Shown: piece by piece, positions 20,090 to 30,900 of the stretch
How the letters are laid out: each line of letters begins with the position of its first letter
Position numbering within the stretch: the stretch's first letter is position 1
The notes under the pieces: generated by a model
Database searches by the model: none
What the model was told of the DNA's origin: nothing
The model's input: the letters and a program-made list of their open reading frames with translations, nothing else
Translations under genes and position numbers: made by a program
Origin: Euzebya sp.
GTDB lineage: Bacteria; Actinomycetota; Nitriliruptoria; Euzebyales; Euzebyaceae
DNA length: 60,241 nucleotides
Direction of reading: 5' to 3'
Assembly (NCBI RefSeq): GCF_964222135.1
Contig: NZ_CAXQBR010000062.1
Location: 1-60,241 of the forward strand

Positions 20090-20680
20090 GTGAGCCGCCT
20101 GATCCTGGCCTCCGGCTCCCCGCGCCGTCGGGAGCTGCTCGTCGACCGCCTCGGCCTCGACGTCGTCGTCAGCCCCGCCGACGTCGACGAGTCGCCACGC
20201 CACGGCGAGGCACCCGCCGCGATGGTGCAGCGCCTCGCCCGACGCAAGGTCTCGGCGGTCGAGGCGGAGATGGAGGACCTGGTCGTCGCCGCCGACACCG
20301 TCGTGATCGTGGACGGCGAGGTGCTCGGCAAGCCGGGGACGCCGGACAAGGCCCGGTTGATGCTGCAGGCCCTCAGCGGCCGGGAGCACTCGGTCCTGAC
20401 CGGCGTCGCGGTCAAGCTGGGGCCGAAGGGCGCCTCCGGCGTCGACCGCACCAAGGTGCGGTTCCGCCGCCTCAGCCCGTCGGAGATCCAGTGGTACGTC
20501 GACACCGGCGAGCCCCTCGACAAGGCGGGCGCCTACGGCATCCAGGGGATCGCCGGCATCTTCGTCGAGCACCTCGAGGGCTCCGAGACCAGCGTGATCG
20601 GCCTGCCCCTCGGCCGCCTCGCGGTCCTGGCCCAGAGCGTCGGGGCCAGCCTGACCGACTACCGCCGGACCGGCACCTGA
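20090..20680 (+). CDS. maf: Maf-family nucleoside triphosphate pyrophosphatase
   Basis: 196 aa from the GTG at 20090, 4 bases after the dusB stop. Hydrolyses non-canonical or modified nucleoside triphosphates (dTTP, UTP or modified forms) to the monophosphate. Motifs: LILASGSPRRRELL at the N-terminus, the catalytic ADTVVIVDGEVLGKP, TGVAVKL, and DKAGAYGIQGIAGIFVEHLEGSETSVIGLPL. The KAGAYGIQG segment matches the dTTP/UTP group (YhdE) better than the YceF group. A type 1 repeat element begins 36 bases after the stop. Confidence 0.92.
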   Translation: MSRLILASGSPRRRELLVDRLGLDVVVSPADVDESPRHGEAPAAMVQRLARRKVSAVEAEMEDLVVAADTVVIVDGEVLGKPGTPDKARLMLQALSGREHSVLTGVAVKLGPKGASGVDRTKVRFRRLSPSEIQWYVDTGEPLDKAGAYGIQGIAGIFVEHLEGSETSVIGLPLGRLAVLAQSVGASLTDYRRTGT

Positions 20681-20716
20681 CGGCGCGGGGTCGCAGCGGC
20701 GTCGGTCCCGCTCAGC

Positions 20717-20888
20717 GGATGGATTCGACACCCTCCACTGGACACCCCGGATGGATTCGACACCGCGATCCGGTCCTGCGCCGCTGATCTGTGGCTCCTG
20801 GGCGGTCATGAGGGTGGATGAGGCGCGTGTGCACGCCGGGGATGTCGATTCCATCCCTGCGACCCCGCTGGCGTTGTCGATTCCATCC
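20717..20888. repeat. Inverted-repeat element type 1, copy B
   Basis: GGATGGATTCGACA at 20717-20730 and 20749-20762; TGTCGATTCCATCC at 20843-20856 and 20875-20888. Both pairs are 32 bp start to start, and the core between the inner sites is 80 bp (20763-20842), exactly as in copy A at 4224-4385. The cores share TCTGTG followed by a near match to CTCCTGRGCGRTCMTGAGGG. It fills most of the 303-bp gap between maf and the topoisomerase A gene; nothing else is seen in that gap. Confidence 0.85.
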
Positions 20889-20983
20889 ACTCACCGTCCA
20901 CCCGTCCGCTCCCGAGCGGGATGTCGACAGGCGTCTCGCACCGCCTCCCCGGCCATGTCGCACGCGCTTGTCACACTGGGGCC

Positions 20984-23365
<2,382 letters not shown>

Positions 23366-23372
23366 GGCGACC

Positions 23373-23960
23373 GTGGATTTCTCCGAGGTCGTCAGCCGAC
23401 GGCGGATGGTCCGGTCGTACCGCCCCGACCCGGTCGCCGACGAGGTGGTCGACCGCATCCTCGACACCGCCCGTCGGGCGCCGAGCGCCGGGTTCGCCCA
23501 ACCCCACCGCTTCGTCGTCGTGACCGATGCCGCCGCCCGCCGACGGGTCGCGGACGCGTGCGGCGAGCCCGCCGCCCTCGCGCGAGGGCTGGCGCCCTGG
23601 CTGTCGGTCGCGCCGGTGCACGTCGTGCCCTGCGTCGCCATCGCCGACTACGAGGCCCGCTACGCCGCGCCCGACAAGGAGGCCTCGCGAGGCCCGTCCG
23701 GCTGGGACGTGCCGTACTGGTGGGTGGACGGTGGCGCCGCGCTGATGATGCTGCTGCTCGCCACCATCGACGAGGGCCTGGCCGCCGGGTTCCTCGACGT
23801 CCCCGCCGCGGACCTCCGCCGGGCCGCGGACGTCCCCGATCACTGGACGCCGCTGGGACTGGTCACGATCGGCCACGCCGCAGACGACACCGCGGTCGGG
23901 TCCGCGCGACGCCGACCGCGGCGGAGCCTCGACGAGGTCGTGCACCGCCCCGACCGCTGA
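23373..23960 (+). CDS. Nitroreductase-family flavoprotein
   Basis: 195 aa, GTG start 7 bases after the topoisomerase A stop. FMN-dependent oxidoreductase: SRRRMVRSYRPDPV near the N-terminus contacts the phosphate of FMN, RRAPSAGFAQPHRFVVV follows, and VDGGAALMMLLLATIDEGLAAGF forms the central helix of the dimer. Substrate cannot be read; members reduce nitroaromatics, quinones or act on coenzyme F420 precursors. The stop codon lies within a hairpin shared with the convergent EAL gene. Confidence 0.88.
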   Translation: MDFSEVVSRRRMVRSYRPDPVADEVVDRILDTARRAPSAGFAQPHRFVVVTDAAARRRVADACGEPAALARGLAPWLSVAPVHVVPCVAIADYEARYAAPDKEASRGPSGWDVPYWWVDGGAALMMLLLATIDEGLAAGFLDVPAADLRRAADVPDHWTPLGLVTIGHAADDTAVGSARRRPRRSLDEVVHRPDR

Positions 23961-23973
23961 CCAGGGCGGTCAG
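23957..23973. terminator. Bidirectional hairpin overlapping two convergent stop codons
   Basis: CTGACC (23957-23962), a 5-base loop, and GGTCAG (23968-23973) form a perfect stem. It contains the TGA of the nitroreductase gene (23958-23960) in one arm and the stop of the minus-strand EAL gene (23970-23972) in the other. The genes are only 9 bases apart, so it may terminate both. Confidence 0.45.
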
Positions 23974-25058
23974 TGGCCGAGCGCCAGGCGCCGCAGCAGC
24001 CGCTCGGCGCGCAGCACCCCGGTGGCGCACCCGCGCCCGTCGACCACCACCGCCGGGGTGAGCGCGTCGTGGCCGGTCCGGTCCGCCATCCGCAGACCGA
24101 CGTCGCGCAGCGCCTCGGACCCCTTGACCAGCAGCGGCCCGTCGGTCCAGTAGCCGTGCCAGCGGACCGCGCGGGGCCGGCCGAGCGGATCGACCCGGAC
24201 CGCGACCTCCACGCCCGGCGGCACCTCGTCCTCGGCGTGCACCAGCGGGACGGTGTCGACCAGGCTGACGACGACGTCGCCGAGGTGCAGGCGCGTGGCC
24301 GTGTCGCGGACCACGTCGCAGAGCGCCGCCGGGATCTCGCGGACCAGGTCCGCGGCCGGTCGGGCCAGCAGGTAGCCCTGCCCGAGGGGGACGTCGAGGC
24401 GGATCAGCTCGACGAGCTCCTCGGGCCGTTCGATCCCCTCCGCCAGGAGCCAGGCATCCATCCGCCCCGCCAGCTGCCCCAGCATCGAGAGGACGGCCTG
24501 CTGGGCGGGCTCTGCGTCGAGGCGGTCGACCAGCGACCGGTCCGCCTTGACGATCTGCGGTCGCAGTGCCAGCAGAGCCTGCAGGCCGGAGTAGCCGGAC
24601 CCCACGTCGTCGACGGCCACCATCGCCCCGCGACGGCGCAACCCCTCGAGGACCGCGCGCAGTGCGGGCAGGTCGCCGATGCGGGTGTGCTCGGTCAGCT
24701 CGAGGACGATCCGGTCGAGCCGGGCGGGCGCCGCGGCGAGGACCGCGGCGACCTCGTCGCCCATCAGGTCGTTGGGGTCGACGTTGACGGTCAGGAACGT
24801 GTTCGGCGGCAGCAGCGCACGCAGCCGCAGGGCCTGTGCGACGACGTGGGCCTGGAGCGCGCCCGAGAGGCCCTCGGACAGCGCGGCGGCGAACCAGGCG
24901 TCCGGCGGGGGACCGCCGAAGCGCGACAGCACCTCGTACCCGACGACGCTGCCGCGGACCAGGTCGACGATCGGCTGGGCCACCAGCGACGGCTGGGTGG
25001 GGTCGGCCAGGACCGCGAGAAGGTCCGCCCGCGACGGCGCGGTGCTCGTGTGGATCAT
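23970..25058 (-). CDS. EAL-domain cyclic-di-GMP phosphodiesterase
   Basis: 362 aa. Residues about 20-235 form an EAL domain that would hydrolyse c-di-GMP to pGpG. The signature is EVL (42-44) instead of EAL; the general acidic and metal-binding residues appear kept: Glu42, Asn92 in NVDP, Glu120 in ELTEH, Asp150-Asp151 in DDVGSGYSGL, Lys171 and Glu207. Loop residues and the GQGYLLARP end are also normal, so activity is likely. The C-terminal 120 residues have the feel of a CBS-like or sensory region (GYWTDGPLLVKGSEALRDVGLRM) and may bind a ligand. There is no membrane segment. It lies downstream of the tkt-tal genes on the same strand, an unusual partner. Confidence 0.85.
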   Translation of the reverse strand: MIHTSTAPSRADLLAVLADPTQPSLVAQPIVDLVRGSVVGYEVLSRFGGPPPDAWFAAALSEGLSGALQAHVVAQALRLRALLPPNTFLTVNVDPNDLMGDEVAAVLAAAPARLDRIVLELTEHTRIGDLPALRAVLEGLRRRGAMVAVDDVGSGYSGLQALLALRPQIVKADRSLVDRLDAEPAQQAVLSMLGQLAGRMDAWLLAEGIERPEELVELIRLDVPLGQGYLLARPAADLVREIPAALCDVVRDTATRLHLGDVVVSLVDTVPLVHAEDEVPPGVEVAVRVDPLGRPRAVRWHGYWTDGPLLVKGSEALRDVGLRMADRTGHDALTPAVVVDGRGCATGVLRAERLLRRLALGH

Positions 25059-25102
25059 CGGTCGGCCCTCACGACGCCACCCGGTCGGGTGGACCCGTCA
25101 GG

Positions 25103-25270
25103 TCAGCGGATGCGGGCGACGACCTCGTCGGCCAGCTCCGGCGGGACGGTCGCCAGGCCGTGGTCGGCCCCGGCGTGGGCGGCCACCTGGCCGAGGATCG
25201 ACTCGACCGAGTCGCCGGTGAACTGCGCGTCGCAGCCGGGGACGACGTCGCCGCAGGAGAACTTCTTCAT
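25103..25270 (-). CDS. DUF1059-family small protein
   Basis: 55 aa, start ATG at 25270, stop at 25103. The N-terminus MKKFSCGDVVPGCDAQF and the later GQVAAHAGADHG followed by VPPELADEV match the small DUF1059 family, with the two conserved cysteines (6 and 13) and two conserved histidines (near 36 and 41), possibly a metal site. Function in the family is not established. It lies 104 bases after the transaldolase stop and 44 bases before the EAL gene, all on the minus strand. Confidence 0.8.
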   Translation of the reverse strand: MKKFSCGDVVPGCDAQFTGDSVESILGQVAAHAGADHGLATVPPELADEVVARIR

Positions 25271-25374
25271 GTGCTGATCCTCGAGGTCATCGGATCACCG
25301 TGCGCGATCCACATCAGCGTGAGGATCGGCCGATCGCGGTCGGACCTGAGGACGATCTGGTCGGGGATCAGCGG

Positions 25375-26454
25375 CTACAGGTTGCGCGCGACCGTCTCGA
25401 CCGCCTCGTCGAAGCTCGCGATGAACTTCTCGACCCCCTCGGTCTCGAGCTCCTTGGTGACCTGCCCGAGGTCGATGCCGACGTCAGCCAGCATCGCCAG
25501 GGTCGACGCGGCCTGGGGACCGGCGCCGCTCAGCTTGTCCGTCGGCGCCGCGCCGTGGTCCCGGACCGCGTCGAGGGTCTGCTCGGGCACCGTGTTGACG
25601 GTGTCCGGGCCGACGAGCTCGTCGACGTACAGGGTGTCGGGCAGCGACGGGTCCTTCGTGGAGGTCGAGGCCCACAGCGGCCGCTGGGGCTGCGCCCCGT
25701 GGCCGGCGAGGGACTGCCAGCGCTCGCTCGCGAGGTGCGTCGTGAAGGCGTCGTAGGCCGCCCGCGCGTTGGCGATCGCGATGCGGTGCCGCAGCTCGTG
25801 GCCCTCCGGCAGCAGCGGGTCGACCTTGCCGTCGACGCGGGACACGAAGAAGGAGGCGACGCTGGCGACGTGGTCGAGGGGCTGACCCGCCTCGCGCCGG
25901 CGCTCGAGGCCGGTCGCGTGGGCGTCCATCACGGCGCGGTGGCGCTCGACGCTGAACAGCAGCGTGACGTTGACGTTGATCCCGTCGGCGATCAGCGCGG
26001 TGATGGCGGCCAGGCCGGCCTCGGTCCCCGGGACCTTCACCATCAGGTTCGGCCGGTCGACCTCGCCCCACAGCCGGCGGGCCTGCGCGATCGTCGCGTC
26101 GGTGTCGAAGGCGTGGGAGGGATCGACCTCGATCGAGACGTAGCCGTGGCGCCGGTCGCTCGAGCGGTACAGCTCGGCGAACTGGTCGCAGGCCGTCGTG
26201 ATGTCGGCGATCATGACCGCCCAGAGGATGTCGCGGGGCTCCGCGCCCTCAGCCGCCAGCTGGCCGACCTGGTCGTCGTACATCGTGTCGTCGGCGACCG
26301 CGGCGGCGAAGATCGACGGGTTCGACGTCAGCCCGTACACCTCCCCGGCGTCGATCAGGCCCTGCAGGTAGGCGCCGTCGCCCAGGTAGGACCGCTTGAT
26401 GGAATCGAGCCAGATCGCCTGGCCCGCCCGTTCGATGTCGGCGATCGTCCCCAT
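25375..26454 (-). CDS. tal: Transaldolase
   Basis: 359 aa, ATG at 26454 overlapping the transketolase stop by one base (TGATG), so translation is coupled. Transfers a dihydroxyacetone unit from sedoheptulose-7-phosphate to glyceraldehyde-3-phosphate in the pentose phosphate pathway. Motifs: GLTSNPSIF near residue 43, YVSIEVDPSHAFDT, NLMVKVPGTEAGL with the Schiff-base Lys, INVNVTLLFS, and VASFFVSRVD. The length is that of the long actinobacterial class rather than the 220-residue class. The longer open frame upstream of 26454 is only the shadow of the transketolase gene. Confidence 0.94.
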   Translation of the reverse strand: MGTIADIERAGQAIWLDSIKRSYLGDGAYLQGLIDAGEVYGLTSNPSIFAAAVADDTMYDDQVGQLAAEGAEPRDILWAVMIADITTACDQFAELYRSSDRRHGYVSIEVDPSHAFDTDATIAQARRLWGEVDRPNLMVKVPGTEAGLAAITALIADGINVNVTLLFSVERHRAVMDAHATGLERRREAGQPLDHVASVASFFVSRVDGKVDPLLPEGHELRHRIAIANARAAYDAFTTHLASERWQSLAGHGAQPQRPLWASTSTKDPSLPDTLYVDELVGPDTVNTVPEQTLDAVRDHGAAPTDKLSGAGPQAASTLAMLADVGIDLGQVTKELETEGVEKFIASFDEAVETVARNL

Positions 26455-28463
26455 CAGTCCTCGTCCTCCCAGTCGTCGAGCAGCTCGCGGGCGGCCTCGG
26501 CCACCGCCTGGCCGGTGAACCCGAACTCCTCCATCAGGACCTCCCCGGGTGCGGAGGCCCCGAAGTCGTCCATCGCCACGTGGTCGTCGGCCCAGCGCTC
26601 CCACCCGAAGCTGACGCCCGCCTCGACGCTCAGGACCGGCACGTCGCCGGCGCCGAGCAGCTCGTCGGCGTAGTCCTCGTCGCCGTCGGACAGCGCCTCC
26701 ATGCAGGGGAGGGAGACGACCCGGACCGCCAGGTCGTCCTCCTCCGCGAGGATCCGCGCGGCCTCGACGCAGTGCTGGACCTCCGAGCCGGTGCCGACCA
26801 GCACCAGGTCCGGGTCGTCGACGGCGTTCAGCGCGTAGCCGCCGAGCGCCACCTGGCTCGCGTCGCTGCCCGGCAGCACCGGCACGCCCTGCCGGCTGAG
26901 GGCCAGCGCGGTCGGGCCGTCGGTCCGCTGGATCGCCTCGATCCAGGCGCCGACCGTCTCCCGGGCGTCCGCGGGGCGGATCACCCGCAGGTTCGGGATG
27001 GCGCGCAGCGCGGCGAGGTGCTCCACGGACTGGTGGGTCGGCCCGTCCTCGCCGAGGCCGATCGAGTCGTGGGTGAACACGAAGATGACGCCGAGCCCCG
27101 ACAGGGCGGCCAGGCGGATGGAGCCCCGCATGTAGTCGCTGAAGGTCAGGAAGGTCCCGACGAAGGGCCGCAGGCCACCGTGGAGCAGCATCCCGTTGGC
27201 CATCCCGGCCATCGCGTGCTCGCGCACGCCGAAGTTGATGTTCCGCGCGGCGAAGAGCTCGCGGGTGACGGCGGCGGAGTTCTCGATCGTGGTCTTGTTG
27301 GACCCGGCCAGGTCGGCGGAGCCCCCGATGAGCTCCGGGACCGCGGCGGCCAGCCGCTGGATGACCGCCCCGCTCGACTGCCGCGTCGCCTCGGTGTGAC
27401 CGTCCTCGAACTCGGGCAGCCCCTCGTCCCAGTCCTCGGCCAGCTCGCCGGCCATGGCGCGCTCGAGCTCCTCGGCCAGGTCGGGGTGGGTCGACTCGAA
27501 GGCCTGGTACCGCTCGTCCCACGCCGACTCGGCCGCGGCGCCCCGCTCGCGCTGGTCGGCGGCCTCGTAGACCTCGTCGGGCACGACGAACGGCTCGTGG
27601 GTCCAGCCGTACGCCTCCTTCGCGGCCGCGGCCTCCTCCGCACCCAGCGGCGACCCGTGCGCCTTGTTGGTGCCGGCCTTGGTCGGCGCGCCGAACCCGA
27701 TCGTGGTCACGAGCCGGACGAACGTCGGCCGTCCGTCGGACTGCGCCGCCTCGCCGAGGACCCGGTCGATCTCCGCGACGTCGTTGCCGTCGGCGATCTC
27801 GAGGGTCCGCCAGCCGTAGGCGTCGAAGCGCTTGACGACGTCCTCGACGTCGAAGGACCAGTTGGCCGGCCCGTCGAGCGTCACCGAGTTGTCGTCCCAG
27901 ATCACGACCAGGTTGTCGAGCGCCAGCTGCCCCGCGATCGAGCAGGCCTCGGACGCCACGCCCTCCATCAGGTCGCCGTCGCTCGCGATCACCCACGTGC
28001 GGTGGTCGATGACCGGGTCCTCGTCCGGCTGGTTGAAGCGGGCCGCGACCAGCTTCTCGGCGAGGGCGAACCCGACGGCGTTGGCGACGCCCTGGCCGAG
28101 CGGGCCGGTGGTCGTCTCCACACCCGGGGTCGCGAAGCTCTCGGGGTGGCCGGGTGTGCGGGACTCCAGCTGGCGGAAGTCCTTCAGGTCCTCGATCGAG
28201 AGCTCGTACCCCGTCAGGTGGAGGAGGGAGTACAGCAGCATCGACGCGTGCCCGGCCGACAGGACGAAGCGGTCGCGGTCGATCCAGCCGGGGTTCGCCG
28301 GGTTGTGCTTCAGGTGCCGGGTGAAGAGCACGTAGGCGAGCGGCGCCAGTCCCATCGGCGCGCCCGGGTGGCCCGAGTCGGCTCGTTCGACCGCGTCGAT
28401 GGAGAGCGCGCGGATGGCGCTGATGGCGAGCTGGTCGGCGTCGGTCGCAGAGGAGGCGTTCAC
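26454..28463 (-). CDS. tkt: Transketolase
   Basis: 669 aa from the GTG at 28463, chosen because a -10 box lies 8 bases upstream and because the family start (SAIRALSIDAVERADSGHPGAPMGLAPLAY) follows closely. Thiamine diphosphate enzyme moving two-carbon units between sugar phosphates. Seen: GHPGAP, the ThDP-binding GDGDLMEG-type motif (SDGDLMEGVASEACSIAG), the Pyr domain FGVREHAMAGMANGM, and VFTHDSIGLGEDGPTHQ. In many actinobacteria tkt-tal lie next to ctaB and ctaA, as here. First gene of the minus-strand run tkt-tal-DUF1059-EAL. Confidence 0.95.
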   Translation of the reverse strand: MNASSATDADQLAISAIRALSIDAVERADSGHPGAPMGLAPLAYVLFTRHLKHNPANPGWIDRDRFVLSAGHASMLLYSLLHLTGYELSIEDLKDFRQLESRTPGHPESFATPGVETTTGPLGQGVANAVGFALAEKLVAARFNQPDEDPVIDHRTWVIASDGDLMEGVASEACSIAGQLALDNLVVIWDDNSVTLDGPANWSFDVEDVVKRFDAYGWRTLEIADGNDVAEIDRVLGEAAQSDGRPTFVRLVTTIGFGAPTKAGTNKAHGSPLGAEEAAAAKEAYGWTHEPFVVPDEVYEAADQRERGAAAESAWDERYQAFESTHPDLAEELERAMAGELAEDWDEGLPEFEDGHTEATRQSSGAVIQRLAAAVPELIGGSADLAGSNKTTIENSAAVTRELFAARNINFGVREHAMAGMANGMLLHGGLRPFVGTFLTFSDYMRGSIRLAALSGLGVIFVFTHDSIGLGEDGPTHQSVEHLAALRAIPNLRVIRPADARETVGAWIEAIQRTDGPTALALSRQGVPVLPGSDASQVALGGYALNAVDDPDLVLVGTGSEVQHCVEAARILAEEDDLAVRVVSLPCMEALSDGDEDYADELLGAGDVPVLSVEAGVSFGWERWADDHVAMDDFGASAPGEVLMEEFGFTGQAVAEAARELLDDWEDED

Positions 28464-28471
28464 GCCGCTGC

Positions 28472-28477
28472 AGGCTA
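28472..28477 (-). promoter_or_regulatory. Putative -10 box (TAGCCT) of tkt
   Basis: On the minus strand TAGCCT ends eight bases before the GTG of tkt, again a leaderless arrangement. It lies in the 192-bp divergent gap between tkt and ctaA; apart from the two promoter-like boxes I see nothing else there. Confidence 0.4.
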
Positions 28478-28556
28478 GCGGTTGGCGCACCGCCGTGGCG
28501 CCTCGGGTGGGGGTGTCGGTCGGGCTCGGAGTTGGGGCCGTCCGGGGCGGAGCGCG

Positions 28557-28562
28557 TAGACT
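28557..28562 (+). promoter_or_regulatory. Putative -10 box (TAGACT) of ctaA
   Basis: TAGACT with a weak upstream TTGGGG (28532-28537, 19-bp spacer). It would give a leader of about 85 bases before the GTG at 28656. Pattern match only. Confidence 0.3.
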
Positions 28563-28655
28563 CCGGCCACCCGGTCGGCAGCGCTCGACGTGGCGTCGAT
28601 GCATCCGAGAGGCCGTCCCTGCCGCCCGACGTCGCACCGATAGGCCCCGCTCATC

Positions 28656-29705
28656 GTGTCCTCACCCACTGCCTCCTCAGACCTCGCGTCCCCGCCTGCC
28701 GCCGCGTCGGTCGCCCCCACCAGCCCGGCGTTCCGCCGGCTGGCCATCGCCGCCGCCGTCACGTCGCTGGTCGTCATCGCCGTCGGCGGCGCGACCCGCG
28801 CCACGGACTCGGGGCTCGCCTGCCCCACCTGGCCGGGGTGCTTCACCGGCGGCGACTTCCTGCCGCCGCTGTCGGGGGAGTTCGTGGACGGCCTGGGCCG
28901 CACGGTCACGGGGGTCAACATCTGGCTCGAGCACTCCCACCGGCTGCTCGCCGGGGCGCTCGGGCTGCAGATCGCCGCGCTGCTGATCTGGGCCCTGGTG
29001 CGGTACCGCCGCCAGCCGGGGCTGCTGTGGCCGACCGTCGGCGCCGCGGTGGCCGTGAACATCCAGGCCCTGCTGGGCGCGTTCGTGGTCTGGAACCTCG
29101 TGCAGGTCGAGCTGGTCACCGCCCACCTGGGGCTCGGCACCGCCACGATGGCCCTGATGATCTACCTGGCCGTGCGGGCGCGCGGGCCGGTGCGCGCGCC
29201 GGCGGATCCGGTGCGGGCCCGCCTGTGGCGCACCAGCCTGGTCGTCACCGGCGTCCTGTGGCTGCAGATCCTGATCGGCGGGCACCTGACCGGGATCGCC
29301 GGCGGGCTGGCGTTCGTCTCCGACCCGGCGATGGGGCTGTTCTCCATCGGCCCGATCACCGTCGAGGCCGACGCCACCAACGTGGCCCACCGCTACCTCG
29401 CCCTCGTCGTGGCGGCCCTGATCATGTCCGTCGCCGCCCGGCTGCGACGCGCCGGGGTCCGCGGCGCCCCGTTGACGTGGGCCCGCGTGGCCGCTGTGCT
29501 GGTGGTCGTCCAGATCCTGCTCGGCGTCGCGAACCTGTGGAGCAACCTGTCGTTCCTGACCGTGATCCCCCACCTGGCCGTCGCGTCGTGGATGCTGGCG
29601 GCGATGGTGCTGGTGCCCCTGTCGCTGTCGGGGTCCGACGGCGACGGGTCCAGCTCCGACGTCGACGACACCTCGACGGCCGAGACGGCGGTGCCGGCCC
29701 TGTGA
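28656..29705 (+). CDS. ctaA: Heme A synthase (COX15/CtaA)
   Basis: 349 aa, GTG start, eight predicted membrane helices. Oxidises the C8 methyl of heme O to the formyl of heme A for the aa3-type cytochrome oxidase. The conserved pieces are VAVGGATRATDSGLACPTWPGCFTG-like (split over residues 42-65) with the Cys pair CPTWPGC, the first His in LEHSHRLLAG, then HLGLGT, GGHLTG, and AHRYLA and IPHLAV later. The C-terminal 25 residues are acidic and polar. The stop overlaps ctaB by 4 bases (GTGA). Its partner enzyme follows directly. Confidence 0.93.
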   Translation: MSSPTASSDLASPPAAASVAPTSPAFRRLAIAAAVTSLVVIAVGGATRATDSGLACPTWPGCFTGGDFLPPLSGEFVDGLGRTVTGVNIWLEHSHRLLAGALGLQIAALLIWALVRYRRQPGLLWPTVGAAVAVNIQALLGAFVVWNLVQVELVTAHLGLGTATMALMIYLAVRARGPVRAPADPVRARLWRTSLVVTGVLWLQILIGGHLTGIAGGLAFVSDPAMGLFSIGPITVEADATNVAHRYLALVVAALIMSVAARLRRAGVRGAPLTWARVAAVLVVVQILLGVANLWSNLSFLTVIPHLAVASWMLAAMVLVPLSLSGSDGDGSSSDVDDTSTAETAVPAL

Positions 29706-30631
29706 GCGCCTCGACCCTCACCAGCCCCCAGCCCACGTCCACGGGCGATGTCGTCCGCGCGTACGTCGCGCTGACCAAGCCCCGGATCGTCGAGCTGCTC
29801 CTCGTCACCACCCTGCCGGCGATGGTCGTCGCCGAGCGGGGCATCCCCGACGTCGGCCTGGTCGTCGCCACCCTGGTCGGCGGCACGCTCGGGGCGGGCA
29901 GCGCGAACGCCTTCAACTCGATCATCGAGCGGGACTCCGATGCGTTGATGGCGCGGACCCGCCGCCGGCCGCTGCCGCGCCACGCGATCGGCACGACGGC
30001 CGCGGTGGTGTTCGCCGGCCTGCTCGCCGTCGTGTCGTTCGCGCTGACCGCCGTGGTGGTGAACCTGCTGACCGCGGTGCTGATCCTGGCCGCCAACGCC
30101 TTCTACGTCATCGTCTACACCGCGTACCTGAAGCCGCGGACGGTGCAGAACATCGTGATCGGCGGGGCGGCGGGCTGCGTCCCGGTGCTGGCCGGCTGGT
30201 CGGCGGTCACCGGCGAGCTGTCCCTGACCGCGTGGCTGATGTTCGCCATCGTGTTCCTGTGGACCCCGCCGCACTTCTGGGCGCTGGCGATCCGCTACCG
30301 CCACGACTACGCCGCCGCGTCGATCCCGATGCTGCCCGTCGTCGCCGGGACGGTGGAGACCACCCGCCAGATCGTCGGCTACACGTTCATCATGGTCGGC
30401 TTCAGCCTGGCCCTCGGCCTGGTCGCCCAGGCCGGCGTGCTGTACCTGGTCGCCGCCGTGCTGCTGGGGGCCCGCTTCGCCCAGCTGGCCCTGCGGCTGC
30501 ACCGGGTCGGTCTGGCCCACCCGGACCCGGACGACGAGGCCGTCCACGCGCCGGCGATGAAGGTCTTCCGGTTCTCGATCGGCTACCTCGGCCTGCTCCT
30601 GTTCGCCCTGGCCGCCGGCGTCGCGATCTAG
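29702..30631 (+). CDS. ctaB: Heme O synthase (protoheme IX farnesyltransferase)
   Basis: 309 aa from the GTG at 29702. UbiA-type prenyltransferase with about nine membrane helices; attaches a farnesyl group to the vinyl of heme b. The Mg-diphosphate motifs are ANAFNSIIERDSDALMART-like (NxxxDxxxD, residues 61-76) and YRHDYAAASIPM in the second loop, and LTKPRIVELLLVTTLPAM opens the family. Coupled by overlap to ctaA, so heme O and heme A are made by adjacent gene products. The following 269 bp between convergent genes hold two palindromic repeat units. Confidence 0.94.
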   Translation: MSASTLTSPQPTSTGDVVRAYVALTKPRIVELLLVTTLPAMVVAERGIPDVGLVVATLVGGTLGAGSANAFNSIIERDSDALMARTRRRPLPRHAIGTTAAVVFAGLLAVVSFALTAVVVNLLTAVLILAANAFYVIVYTAYLKPRTVQNIVIGGAAGCVPVLAGWSAVTGELSLTAWLMFAIVFLWTPPHFWALAIRYRHDYAAASIPMLPVVAGTVETTRQIVGYTFIMVGFSLALGLVAQAGVLYLVAAVLLGARFAQLALRLHRVGLAHPDPDDEAVHAPAMKVFRFSIGYLGLLLFALAAGVAI

Positions 30632-30688
30632 GACCGAAGGGGTCCGCGGGACGGGCACCTGCAGCGGGCGGGGGACCTGCACGAGGGG

Positions 30689-30806
30689 GGTCTGTCAGGT
30701 CTGTTGCGGCACGCGCAACGAACACGACAGGCCTGGGGGAGGGGGCGCCCGCCCCGGTGCAGGTCTGTCAGGTCTGTTGCGGCAGGCGCAACGAAGCCGA
30801 CAGACC
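30689..30806. repeat. Two tandem palindromic 45-bp units after ctaB
   Basis: Units at 30689-30733 and 30762-30806, 73 bp apart, begin with 23 identical bases. Each folds as outer stem GGTCTGTC with GACAGACC (GACAGGCC in unit 1), a symmetric 6/6 internal loop, inner stem GTTGCG with CGCAAC, and a 5-base loop. They lie between convergent ctaB and the ABC permease gene and could also serve as a two-way terminator. The rest of the gap (to 30900) is G-rich with GGGTGGAC-like repeats. Confidence 0.8.
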
Positions 30807-30900
30807 CCCTGGGTGGACAGCGACCCCTGGGGTGGACGACGGGACCCTGCGGGGACAGCGGCCCCCGGGATGGAGTGCGGGCCCCGGGGTGGACCCCCGG

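Noticed and set aside
26399-26412. GGAATCGA match to the type 1 site inside tal
   Set aside because: Only part of the 14-mer, unpaired, and it encodes conserved transaldolase residues.
26455-27996. Upstream half of a long minus-strand frame continuous with transaldolase
   Set aside because: It is an out-of-frame reading of transketolase; transaldolase homology begins at the ATG at 26454.
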